Below are positions 1-6,362 of a DNA stretch of 6,362 nt, piece after piece (within the stretch, counting starts at the first letter, position 1; every line of letters begins with the position of its first letter). The translations under genes and the position numbers were made by a program. The notes below the pieces were generated by a model. It was not told where the DNA came from and searched no databases. It saw nothing but the letters and a program-made list of their open reading frames with translations. This DNA comes from Rhodospirillales bacterium (GTDB lineage: Bacteria; Pseudomonadota; Alphaproteobacteria; Acetobacterales; Acetobacteraceae): the NCBI GenBank assembly GCA_028870815.1, contig JAGWOU010000116.1, positions 1 through 6,362 on the forward strand. Direction: 5' to 3'.

Positions 1-1355
1 TGGCACCATCCGGCGCGTTTGATCCAATAACAGATTTGCGGGGCATTCCCGCTGAACGGGCCGCGATTTCTTGCCACGCAGGACTGCCGGACGAAGCCGG
101 GCGGGATGCCGACAGCATCTTTGGGCGCAATGATCGCGTCTGTTTGCGCCGCGTAGGGCGCATTGGTGAAGTGAGTCCCGACGAAGATCGGCGTGATCGG
201 CATGAAAAGACCATTCAGGATAGCTATCGTCACGGCACAAGGATGTTGTTGTGCCAGCTCGTTGGAAAGCTGGTAGGCGGTTGTTTGCATCAGCAGGTTT
301 GTTCGCAACATCGGGCTGAGGAACGGGCCGGAGAGCAGGAACAGCCCGGCCAAAATGCGCTCAAATTTGGCAAGACGCGGCAAGCTTGCCGCCACTCCCA
401 GCCCGACCAGAGGTATGGTGAGCGCGATGGCGGGGAAGATGAAGCGGAATTCCTTATGCGGAATCAGGCTGTGCTCGGCGATGGTAACAAGGGCGGCGAG
501 AATGACGAAGCGCAGTGCACGTGTGCTGCGGAAGATGAACAGAAAAACCCCGGCCATGCTCCACAGCCAGTCCACCAGCAGCATAAGCGGGTAGAATCCC
601 ACAGGCACCGCGCCGAAGGCGCCTGCGGAAACGCCGACGATGGCGTTCAGATACACATTGAGCCAGAAGCTGCGGAATGGCTGGCCCCAGGTCAGCCAGT
701 CCAGCCCGCCCGCCAGCAGCACAGGTACGCAAGCGATACCGACGCCCAGGAGCCAGGATCTTGTGTTCCGCCAGCATAGATGGATGCCGATAATGGCGAT
801 GGCGGGCGCAAGCTGCTCCCGTAATACGAAAGTGAGGCCAAGCAGGAACCCGGCCGCGAGAATATGGCGGGTTGCGCCGCTCTCCCGTGCTTGTGACGCG
901 AAGTAGGCGGCAGGGACGAGGGTGTAGGCGCTCAACGCTTCTTCCAGCGCGTGCGGCGCCATTAGCCACAAATCCGGCCAGGCAGCCGCCAGCCCGCCGG
1001 CGATGCAAGCGCCGCGGAGGCCGTGATACATCCGCCCCCATTGAAAGCTGGACCAGACGATGGAAAGTGAGCAGAAGCAGAGCAGCGCCTTGACCAGCAC
1101 AATCCCCGCAGGGGGGGAGCCGCCCAGTGCCTTTGCCAGCCAGACCGGCCCGGCCAGAAACCCAGGGATCAGCCAGGAACGCAGGCCGACCTGAAACTCC
1201 CAGGGCACCGGGCCGCTGTGATACACAAGCCGGTGCGCCTGACCGAGATACTGCAAGATTTCATCGGGCGCTGCGAAATTATTGTCGAACAGCGCCACCG
1301 GCAGGCGGAATGCCAATGCCAGTGCCAGGCACACCGCCAGCGGGTATGTTTCCAC
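1..1355 (-). CDS. GT22-family (Alg9/PIG-B-like) membrane mannosyltransferase, C-terminus cut off
   Basis: This frame is open from about 1355 to the left edge (about 451 codons, no stop), so the C-terminus lies outside the window. It encodes a very hydrophobic, multi-spanning protein. Numbering from a GTG at 1355, the first extracytoplasmic loop carries APDEILQYLGQAH (acidic pair D31-E32), then PWEF (51-54) and GLRSW (57-61). A loop near 215-230 carries GGLDWLTWG (D219). HSLIPHKEFRFIFP lies at about 295-308. The PDE...Q..AH, WE...RS and HKE.RF.P pattern is the signature of GT22 GT-C enzymes. Eukaryotic members transfer mannose from dolichyl-phosphate-mannose to N-glycan or GPI precursors. In a bacterium the inferred donor is polyprenyl-phosphate-mannose or a similar sugar, used on the periplasmic face; the acceptor is unknown. 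The start is uncertain. GTG 1355 has no clear Shine-Dalgarno. TTG 1421 has AAGG nine bases upstream, would add 22 residues including an arginine pair before the first helix, and would overlap the upstream reductase gene. Family confidence is high; the exact substrate is unknown. Confidence 0.85.
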   Translation of the reverse strand, partial: METYPLAVCLALALAFRLPVALFDNNFAAPDEILQYLGQAHRLVYHSGPVPWEFQVGLRSWLIPGFLAGPVWLAKALGGSPPAGIVLVKALLCFCSLSIVWSSFQWGRMYHGLRGACIAGGLAAAWPDLWLMAPHALEEALSAYTLVPAAYFASQARESGATRHILAAGFLLGLTFVLREQLAPAIAIIGIHLCWRNTRSWLLGVGIACVPVLLAGGLDWLTWGQPFRSFWLNVYLNAIVGVSAGAFGAVPVGFYPLMLLVDWLWSMAGVFLFIFRSTRALRFVILAALVTIAEHSLIPHKEFRFIFPAIALTIPLVGLGVAASLPRLAKFERILAGLFLLSGPFLSPMLRTNLLMQTTAYQLSNELAQQHPCAVTIAILNGLFMPITPIFVGTHFTNAPYAAQTDAIIAPKDAVGIPPGFVRQSCVARNRGPFSGNAPQICYWIKRAGWC

Positions 1356-1386
1356 AAGCCGCCGGATAGGCCCGGCGTGTTGGAGA

Positions 1387-2397
1387 TCAGCCGGGTACGC
1401 CCTTGGTTGTTGAATATTCAAAATGCAACGCCTTGTCCGGGTTCACGATGGCATAAATGGCGTGTGCCGCCACGGCCCCTTCGGCGAAGCCTTGCAAGAT
1501 GAGCTTCAGCTTGCCGGGATAGGTGCAAATATCGCCTACCGCGAACACGCCCGGCAGGGAGGTCTGCATGTCGAAGGGCGTGACGGCGATATGGCTTTTA
1601 TCCAGTCCCAGCCCCCAATCGGCGATTGGCCCCAGTTCCATGGCCAGGCCGAAAAAGGGCAGCAGCACGTCGGCGGGCAGGTGCTTCGTGCCGCCGTCCA
1701 GGTCCGCGACCTCCACGGCTTCCAGCGTTCCGCCCGTGCCGTGCAGCGCATGCAGTTGGTAAGGGATCACCATCTCCACATTGCCCGCCGCGGCCAGTGC
1801 GTCGAGCTGCGCGGTGCTCTCTGGTGCCGCGCGGAATTTCGGGCGGCGATGCACCACGGCGATGCTGGCGGCGATGCCTTGCAGCGCCAGCGCCCAATCC
1901 ACTGCCGAGTCGCCGCCACCGGCGATAACCACGCGCTTGCCCCGCAGGTCCTCGCGCTTCTTCACGTAATAACGTACCGCGCCCGTGGCTTCGTAAGCGG
2001 TGAGTCCTTCCAGTGGCGGGCGGTTGGGGCCGAACGCGCCCGCACCCGCCGCGAGGATGACGGCCTTGGCTCTAACCTCATCCCCGGCACTGGTGGTGAG
2101 GGTGAAATCCCCGGCGGTGCCGGAAAGCCCCGTCACTTGCCGCCCCAGCAGCTTGGCGCAATTAAACGGGGCGATCTGCGCTTCCAACTGCGCGATGAGC
2201 GCGCCGGCCTCGATGGCCGGGTGGGCTGGAATGTCGTAAATTGGCTTTTCCGGGTAGAGGGCGACGCACTGGCCGCCAAGTTCGTCCAACGCGTCGATCA
2301 ACACGCAGGACATTTTCAGCATCCCGCATTCGAACACCGCGAACATGCCGGCAGGGCCAGCGCCTATGATCGCCACATCGGCTGAAATCTGTTCCAT
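1387..2397 (-). CDS. Ferredoxin/flavodoxin-NADP+ reductase (thioredoxin-reductase-like, YumC type)
   Basis: This is a complete flavoenzyme of 336 residues, the usual family length. It moves electrons between NADPH and ferredoxin or flavodoxin in the cytoplasm. The FAD site is the N-terminal IIGAGPAG (G12, G14, G17), followed by DELGGQCVALYPEKPIYDIP (38-57), which is characteristic of this subfamily. The NADP site is VVIAGGGDSAVDWA (about 156-169), with VVHRRPKFRAAPES (181-194) supplying the arginines expected to bind the 2'-phosphate. The second FAD contact is VFAVGDICTYPGKLKLIL (284-301). The C-terminus LHFEYSTTKGVPG matches the family tail. There is no CxxC redox pair in the NADP domain, which argues against a true thioredoxin reductase. 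I chose ATG 2397, which puts the FAD motif at the usual distance from the N-terminus. An in-frame TTG at 2433 would add 12 residues without family resemblance. The Shine-Dalgarno at ATG 2397 is weak (a G-run about 14 bases upstream). The next gene on this strand begins within about 31 bases of its stop. Confidence 0.96.
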   Translation of the reverse strand: MEQISADVAIIGAGPAGMFAVFECGMLKMSCVLIDALDELGGQCVALYPEKPIYDIPAHPAIEAGALIAQLEAQIAPFNCAKLLGRQVTGLSGTAGDFTLTTSAGDEVRAKAVILAAGAGAFGPNRPPLEGLTAYEATGAVRYYVKKREDLRGKRVVIAGGGDSAVDWALALQGIAASIAVVHRRPKFRAAPESTAQLDALAAAGNVEMVIPYQLHALHGTGGTLEAVEVADLDGGTKHLPADVLLPFFGLAMELGPIADWGLGLDKSHIAVTPFDMQTSLPGVFAVGDICTYPGKLKLILQGFAEGAVAAHAIYAIVNPDKALHFEYSTTKGVPG

Positions 2398-2456
2398 GGT
2401 GAATGCTTTGCCCCGGCCCTCTTTTCCAATCAAGTTTGCGCGGCCACAATTGGCGC
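2398..2456. promoter_or_regulatory. Divergent intergenic region between the reductase gene and tsaE
   Basis: These 59 bases separate the two divergently transcribed start codons, so promoters for both directions should lie here or extend into the flanking coding sequence. It is slightly more AT-rich than its surroundings in the middle (around 2421-2436). I could not identify a convincing sigma-70 -35/-10 pair or an operator palindrome on either strand. Neither flanking start has a strong Shine-Dalgarno. The promoter call is inferred from gene orientation only. Confidence 0.35.
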
Positions 2457-2894
2457 ATGCGTTTGCACCTTAAGGACGAGTCGGAAACCCAGCGCCTGGG
2501 TGAGAGGCTGGCCGCCATGGCCCGGCCCGGCGACGCGCTGCTGCTGGAAGGCCAGTTGGGCGCGGGCAAATCCAGCCTGGCGCGCGCCTTTATCCGCGCC
2601 GCGATGAATGACCCGCGTATGGCCGTGCCCAGCCCCACTTTCACGCTGGTGCAGAGCTATGAAACACCCGGCGGCATAGAAATTTCTCATTTCGATCTCT
2701 GGCGGTTGGACGGCCCGGCCGCACTTGCGGAACTGGGGTGGGATGAGGCGCTCTCTGGCATCGTGCTGGTGGAATGGCCGGACCGGCTGGGCGATCTGGC
2801 GCCGAAACACGCGTGGCGGTTGCGGCTTAGCCTTGTCGGTGCGGGGCGCGATGTTGAAATTGACGGTGAATTGAGGGGGTTTGATGCAGCCTGA
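2457..2894 (+). CDS. tsaE: tRNA threonylcarbamoyladenosine biosynthesis ATPase TsaE
   Basis: This cytoplasmic P-loop ATPase of 145 residues has the usual length for the family. TsaE works with TsaD and TsaB to place the threonylcarbamoyl group on A37 of ANN-decoding tRNAs (t6A). The Walker A motif is GQLGAGKSS (32-40, K38 and S39, with serine where many homologues have threonine). SPTFTLVQSY (59-68) is the conserved switch-like segment. HFDLWRL (78-84) corresponds to the family's H-x-D-x-Y-R-L motif, with tryptophan in place of the common tyrosine. VEWPDR (105-110) carries the conserved glutamate. I chose ATG 2457, which gives the normal short N-terminus before the P-loop; an upstream in-frame start at 2403 would reach into the divergent promoter region and adds nothing family-like. 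It is the first gene of a plus-strand operon, and its last 11 bases overlap the next gene. Confidence 0.95.
   Translation: MRLHLKDESETQRLGERLAAMARPGDALLLEGQLGAGKSSLARAFIRAAMNDPRMAVPSPTFTLVQSYETPGGIEISHFDLWRLDGPAALAELGWDEALSGIVLVEWPDRLGDLAPKHAWRLRLSLVGAGRDVEIDGELRGFDAA
2873..2879 (+). promoter_or_regulatory. Shine-Dalgarno of the murU-like gene, inside the tsaE 3' end
   Basis: The purine tract GAGGGGG sits within the last codons of tsaE, four bases from its last G to the ATG at 2884 and seven bases measured from its GAGG core. It is the clearest ribosome binding site in the window. It favours ATG 2884 over the adjoining TTG at 2881. Its position inside tsaE implies translational coupling of the two genes. 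Confidence 0.65.
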
Positions 2895-3609
2895 TACGGC
2901 GGTGATTCTCTGTGCGGGGCTTGGCGAACGGATGCGGCCCTTGAGCCTCACCACGCCCAAGCCATTGCTGAAGCTGGCGGGGCTGCCGATCCTGGCGCAC
3001 ATCATGACGCGCTTGCGTGACGCAGGCGTGACCAAGGTGATTGCCAATGCGTCCTATCTGGCGGAGCAGGTGGAGAGCTTTTTCGCTAACTACGATAATG
3101 TAACGGTTTTGCGGGAGGAAGCCCTGCTGGAAACCGGCGGTGGCCTGGCCGCGATGGCCGCCAAGGGCGTGCTGCCGGGCGCGCCATTTTACATAATCAA
3201 CGGCGATTCCTTTTGGGTGGACGGGCCCTCGGCGGCGCTGCCTCGCCTTGCCGCCGCGTTCGACCCTGCGCGCGAGGACGCGATGCTGCTGCTCGCCCGT
3301 TCGGCCGGAACCATCGCTGAAACGCGGTATGGGGATTTCGTCTGGCCGCGTGAGGGCGAGCTGCGCCGCAGGCTGGAACGTGAGGTCGCACCCTACCTTT
3401 ATTCTGGCATCCAGATTGCGACTTCCGCACTATTGCACGGCGCGGCGGTGGAGCGGTTTTCCCTGAACCGTTTATGGGACGAGGCACTGGGGCGAAGCCG
3501 GCTGAACGCGATCATCCATGATGGTGTGTGGTTTCACCTGACCACGCCGGACGATATCGACCGCGCTGAGGAACTTCTGGCGGCGCGGGAAGTGGGCAAT
3601 TCCACGTGA
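2884..3609 (+). CDS. murU: MurU-like sugar-1-phosphate nucleotidyltransferase (probable N-acetylmuramate-1-phosphate uridylyltransferase)
   Basis: This 241-residue protein is a single-domain nucleotidyltransferase without the left-handed beta-helix seen in GlmU-type proteins. The N-terminal nucleotide-binding signature is LCAGLGERMRPLSLTTPKPL (9-28), with G12, G14, R18 and K26 in the expected places. LLETGGGLA (81-89) and FYIINGDSFWVDG (102-114, D108 the likely metal ligand) are typical of the MurU group. The C-terminal WFHLTTPDDIDRAEEL is also conserved there. In characterised bacteria MurU converts N-acetylmuramate 1-phosphate and UTP to UDP-MurNAc, recycling cell-wall sugar past the fosfomycin-sensitive step. 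It overlaps tsaE by 11 bases and addB by 4 bases, consistent with one coupled transcript. The AmgK kinase that would supply its substrate is not encoded beside it. A different substrate, such as mannose 1-phosphate or another hexose phosphate, therefore cannot be excluded. The family call is firm and the substrate call moderate. Confidence 0.85.
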   Translation: MQPDTAVILCAGLGERMRPLSLTTPKPLLKLAGLPILAHIMTRLRDAGVTKVIANASYLAEQVESFFANYDNVTVLREEALLETGGGLAAMAAKGVLPGAPFYIINGDSFWVDGPSAALPRLAAAFDPAREDAMLLLARSAGTIAETRYGDFVWPREGELRRRLEREVAPYLYSGIQIATSALLHGAAVERFSLNRLWDEALGRSRLNAIIHDGVWFHLTTPDDIDRAEELLAAREVGNST

Positions 3610-6362
3610 CGCCACGCCGCCCGCGCATTGGCGCCTTTCCGCCGGAGGCAGCGTTTCTGCCCGCACTCGCGCGGCTGTGGCTGGCTGAAGGCGGCGGGCA
3701 TGAGGGGCTGATTATTCTGCCCAGCCGCCGCGCCGCGCAGGCGCTGGCCGGGGCGTTTCTGGAGGCCAATGGCGGCCAGGCGCTGTTGCTGCCGCGCATC
3801 GTGGCGTTGGGCAATATCGACGAGGCGGGGCTGCTGCTTTCCGCTGGGTTTATGTTGCCGCCGGCCATGGCGCCCGCGCGGCGGCAGGCGCTGCTGGCGA
3901 GGCTGATTTTGCAGATGCCGCAGGAAAGCGGGGCGCCGCGCAAGCTTGCCGCCGCCTGGGCGCTGGCCGCCGAGTTCGCCACGCTGCTGGACGAGGCGGA
4001 CCATGCCGGGGTGGATCTGGCCGCCGCACTGCCCGGCCTGGTGCCTGAGGATTTCGCCGCGCATTGGCAGCGCACGCTGGAATTCCTCACTATCGTTACC
4101 CATGCCTGGCCGGGCATCCTTGAATCCGAAGGCGTGATGAACCCGGCGAAGCGCTTGGCGGCGCTGATCGAGGTGCAGGCAAAAGCCTGGCGTGAAAACC
4201 CGCCGCCGGGGCCGGTGTGGATGGTGGCCGCCGAGGGCACGCCCGCCATTGCCCGCATGGCGGCGATGGTGGCGGGGCTGCCGCAAGGCCGGCTGATTCT
4301 GCCCGGCTTCGACCCTCATCTGCCCGCGGATGCCTGGGCGGGCGTTGGGGATTCTCATGCCCAGGGCGGTATCGCCCAGCTGCTGTCGGATATCGGCGCG
4401 CGGGTGGAGGAGGTGGAGTTGCTGGCGGCATCGCCCGGTGCGGTGCCCGAGGGGCGCAGCCGCTTATTCTCCCGCGCCTTGCTGCCCGCCGAGGCGCTAT
4501 CGGAATGGCAGAAACCGGCGCCGTTGAATCTGGATGGCGTATCGCGGCTGGAAACCGGGGACGAGGCGCAGAACGCCTTGGCCATCGCGATGATTCTGCG
4601 CCAGGCGATGCAAACGCCAGGGCAGAGTGCCGCGCTCATCACCCCTGACCGCGCCTTGGCGGCCCGCGTGGGTGCGGCGTTGAAGCGCTTTGGCATTACG
4701 GCGGATGACAGTGCTGGCGAGCCGTTGGCCGCTACCCCGCCCGCCGTGTTTCTGCGCCTGCTGGCCCGCGCGGCGCGGGAGGATTACGCGCCCCTGCCGC
4801 TGCTGGCGCTGCTGAAACATCCGCTGGCCACCGGGGATATGAACCCGCAGGATTTCCGTGACATGGCGCGGAAGCTGGAGAAGCACGCCTTGCGCGGTCC
4901 GCGCCCGCCGCCGGGGCTGGAAGGTTTGCGCTTCCGCTTGAAGGACGAGCATCTGGCGGAGAAGGATTTTCTTACTCGGCTGGAGCGTAGTCTTGCCCCC
5001 CTGGCTTTGGCCGAGGCGGTAACGCCCGTGGCGGCGCTAACGGCGCTGGTAGAGGCAGGAGAAGCGCTGGCCGCCACGCCGGAGGAACCCGGCCCGTCGC
5101 GTTTATGGCTGGGTGAGGCGGGCAATGCGCTTTCCGCTCTGCTGGCCGAAAGCCTCACGGCGCTGGCGGATATGCCGGACATGGCACCAGCGGAGTTGCC
5201 GGAGCTGCTGGATGCCCTGATGAGCGGCCAGGTGGTGCGCCGCCCGCGCGCGAAGGATGGGCACCCGCGCATCGCCATCTGGGGCATTCAGGAGGCGGCG
5301 CTGCAAAGCGTGGATGTGGCGGTGCTGGGCGGGTTGGTGGAGGGTGTGTGGCCATCGCCGGAGGAACCCGGCCCGTGGCTTTCCCGCCCGATGCGTAAAC
5401 AAGCCGGGCTTCCGAGCGCGGAATTGAAAATTGGCCAGGCGGCGCATGGGTTTTTCTCACTCGCCAGCGCCTGCAAGCAGGTGATTCTGGCGGCGCCCAA
5501 GCGGCGTGAGCGCGCCCCCGCCGTGCCCGCCCGCTGGCTGACGCGCCTCGCCGCCATGCTGGCGGGGCAGGGGCTGGGCCTGCCCGCGCACGAGGCGGGG
5601 CTGTGGGCAGGGCAGCTGGACCAGCCGGAACGGCGCATTCCGCGCCCACGCCCGCGCCCCACCCCGCCAGCTGAAAACCGTCCCCGCGTGTATTCGATTT
5701 CAGACATCGCGACGTTGATGTCTGACCCCTATGCAATTTATGCCAGGAAGGTGCTGCGGCTTTTCCCGCTAGATCCGCTGGATGACGAAAGCGACGCCAG
5801 CCAGTTCGGCGATGTGGTGCATGCGGGGCTGGCAAAATTTTTTGCGGAGAGCGATGTGATGGCGCCGGATGCGGCCGTGCGGCTACGCCATGCGCTGGAG
5901 GTGGCGATGCGGGAGTCTCGCCCGCGCGCGGCATTGGCGCAATGGTGGATGGCAAGGCTTGAGCGCATCGCGGACTGGCTGGTGGAGGCCGAGCGCGAGC
6001 GGGTGGCGGCAAGCGGCAGGCCGGAAGCGCGGGCTTTGGAACAGGTTGGCGAATGGAAACTTGCCGGTGATTTCCTGCTGAAAGGCCGGGCGGACCGCAT
6101 TGAACGCGACGCGGATGGGGGCGTGCGGATTATCGACTACAAGACAGGCAAACCGCCCGAGGAGAAAAAAGTGAAAGCGGGCACCGCGCCGCAATTACCG
6201 CTGGAAGCTGTGATGGCGGAACTGGGCGCCTTTGGCGAGGCGTTCGCCGCCGAGGTGAAAGAGTTGATCTATGTCGCCCTTTCCGGCCGGGCTGCGCCGG
6301 GCGCTGAGAGAAAGATATTGGAAAAGCCCGAAGAATTGCGCGATGTGATCGAACAGGCGGCG
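3606..6362 (+). CDS. addB: Double-strand break repair protein AddB, alphaproteobacterial type, C-terminus cut off
   Basis: The frame is open for 919 codons from GTG 3606 to the right edge, against roughly 1000 residues expected, so only the C-terminal tail is missing. AddB pairs with AddA in the helicase-nuclease that resects double-strand breaks for RecA loading. The N-terminus (IGAFPPEAAFLPALARLWL, then LIILPSRRAAQAL) matches the degenerate helicase domain of alphaproteobacterial AddB, and I see no Walker A GKS/T there. The helicase-like core continues to VLGGLVEGVWP (574-583) and WLSRPMRKQAGLP (591-603). The RecB-type nuclease domain starts near 695 with YSISDIATLMSDPYAIYARK. It includes a histidine at 739, GRADRIE (D830), IIDYKTG (D844, K846) and PQLPLE (Q863), so the nuclease site looks intact. 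The start codon is set by the GTGA overlap with the murU stop. addA is expected immediately downstream. Only one cysteine is visible in 919 residues. Confidence 0.95.
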   Translation, partial: MTPRRPRIGAFPPEAAFLPALARLWLAEGGGHEGLIILPSRRAAQALAGAFLEANGGQALLLPRIVALGNIDEAGLLLSAGFMLPPAMAPARRQALLARLILQMPQESGAPRKLAAAWALAAEFATLLDEADHAGVDLAAALPGLVPEDFAAHWQRTLEFLTIVTHAWPGILESEGVMNPAKRLAALIEVQAKAWRENPPPGPVWMVAAEGTPAIARMAAMVAGLPQGRLILPGFDPHLPADAWAGVGDSHAQGGIAQLLSDIGARVEEVELLAASPGAVPEGRSRLFSRALLPAEALSEWQKPAPLNLDGVSRLETGDEAQNALAIAMILRQAMQTPGQSAALITPDRALAARVGAALKRFGITADDSAGEPLAATPPAVFLRLLARAAREDYAPLPLLALLKHPLATGDMNPQDFRDMARKLEKHALRGPRPPPGLEGLRFRLKDEHLAEKDFLTRLERSLAPLALAEAVTPVAALTALVEAGEALAATPEEPGPSRLWLGEAGNALSALLAESLTALADMPDMAPAELPELLDALMSGQVVRRPRAKDGHPRIAIWGIQEAALQSVDVAVLGGLVEGVWPSPEEPGPWLSRPMRKQAGLPSAELKIGQAAHGFFSLASACKQVILAAPKRRERAPAVPARWLTRLAAMLAGQGLGLPAHEAGLWAGQLDQPERRIPRPRPRPTPPAENRPRVYSISDIATLMSDPYAIYARKVLRLFPLDPLDDESDASQFGDVVHAGLAKFFAESDVMAPDAAVRLRHALEVAMRESRPRAALAQWWMARLERIADWLVEAERERVAASGRPEARALEQVGEWKLAGDFLLKGRADRIERDADGGVRIIDYKTGKPPEEKKVKAGTAPQLPLEAVMAELGAFGEAFAAEVKELIYVALSGRAAPGAERKILEKPEELRDVIEQAA
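5077..5097 (+). repeat. 21-base direct repeat within addB, copy 1
   Basis: These 21 bases (beginning CGCCGGAGGAACCC) recur exactly at 5356-5376, 279 bases downstream and in the same reading frame. Both copies encode PEEPGP. Flanking bases do not match. The second copy lies in the conserved stretch before WLSRPMR, while this copy lies in a variable region. Confidence 0.8.
5356..5376 (+). repeat. 21-base direct repeat within addB, copy 2
   Basis: This is the exact second copy of the sequence at 5077-5097. It encodes PEEPGP between the conserved EGVWP and WLSRPM segments of AddB. It is probably a chance or locally duplicated coding repeat rather than a functional DNA site. Confidence 0.8.

Noticed and set aside
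378..391. Perfect 14-base palindrome CGGCAAGCTTGCCG, considered as an operator
   Set aside because: It lies deep in the GT22 coding sequence, far from any start. A similar stretch in addB (about 3943-3955) is explained by codons, so chance is the simplest explanation.
610..622. Small hairpin GCGCC-GAA-GGCGC, considered as a terminator
   Set aside because: The stem is only five pairs, there is no T-run, and it lies within the GT22 coding sequence.
36..779. A 247-codon plus-strand open frame at the left end
   Set aside because: It lies wholly opposite the GT22 frame, whose conserved motifs are clear. Its own translation looks random and polar, with no recognisable motif.
454..1041. A 195-codon minus-strand open frame in the GT22 region
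   Set aside because: It is out of frame with the motif-bearing GT22 reading frame and its translation is arginine-rich with no membrane pattern.
1423..2385. A 320-codon plus-strand open frame opposite the ferredoxin reductase gene
   Set aside because: It is a GC-rich shadow of a certain gene on the other strand. Its translation is rich in R, H, G and Q and shows no domain.
5155..6012. A 285-codon minus-strand open frame opposite addB
   Set aside because: It is low-complexity, rich in P, A and R, and antisense to the conserved nuclease and helicase motifs of AddB, so it is a shadow frame.

Overview
The window is a dense, GC-rich, bacterial chromosomal segment with no RNA gene, CRISPR array, insertion sequence or prophage signal that I can see. 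The gene content (a YumC/thioredoxin-reductase-like ferredoxin-NADP+ reductase, and a tsaE - murU-type nucleotidyltransferase - addB run) points to an alphaproteobacterium, plausibly of the Rhodospirillales/Acetobacteraceae side. That placement rests on gene order and protein style, not on a phylogenetic marker.

Layout. On the minus strand from the left edge to about 1355 lies a polytopic membrane protein of the GT22 (Alg9/PIG-B-like) mannosyltransferase family. Its C-terminal end is cut off by the window edge. Upstream of it on the same strand (1387-2397) is a complete ferredoxin-NADP+ reductase. The two may be co-transcribed, because only about 31 bases separate them, or they overlap slightly if a farther upstream start is used. 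A 59-base divergent intergenic region (2398-2456) separates this pair from a plus-strand operon: tsaE (2457-2894), a MurU-like sugar-1-phosphate nucleotidyltransferase (2884-3609, 11-base overlap) and addB (3606 to the right edge, 4-base GTGA overlap). addB is open to the window end and lacks only its last C-terminal portion. addA would be expected immediately downstream.

How the genes work together. The plus-strand genes are translationally coupled but functionally mixed: tRNA t6A modification (TsaE), probably peptidoglycan recycling (MurU) and recombinational repair of double-strand breaks (AddB). This grouping is familiar in alphaproteobacteria. The kinase partner of MurU (AmgK), often encoded between tsaE and murU, is missing here. 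The minus-strand pair joins redox supply (reduced ferredoxin/flavodoxin) with a lipid-linked-sugar-dependent glycosyltransferase, and I see no functional link between them.

I found no convincing undescribed system. The points most worth a second look are the bacterial GT22 enzyme, the absent amgK, and the apparent loss of the ATPase motif and first iron-sulfur cysteine in AddB.
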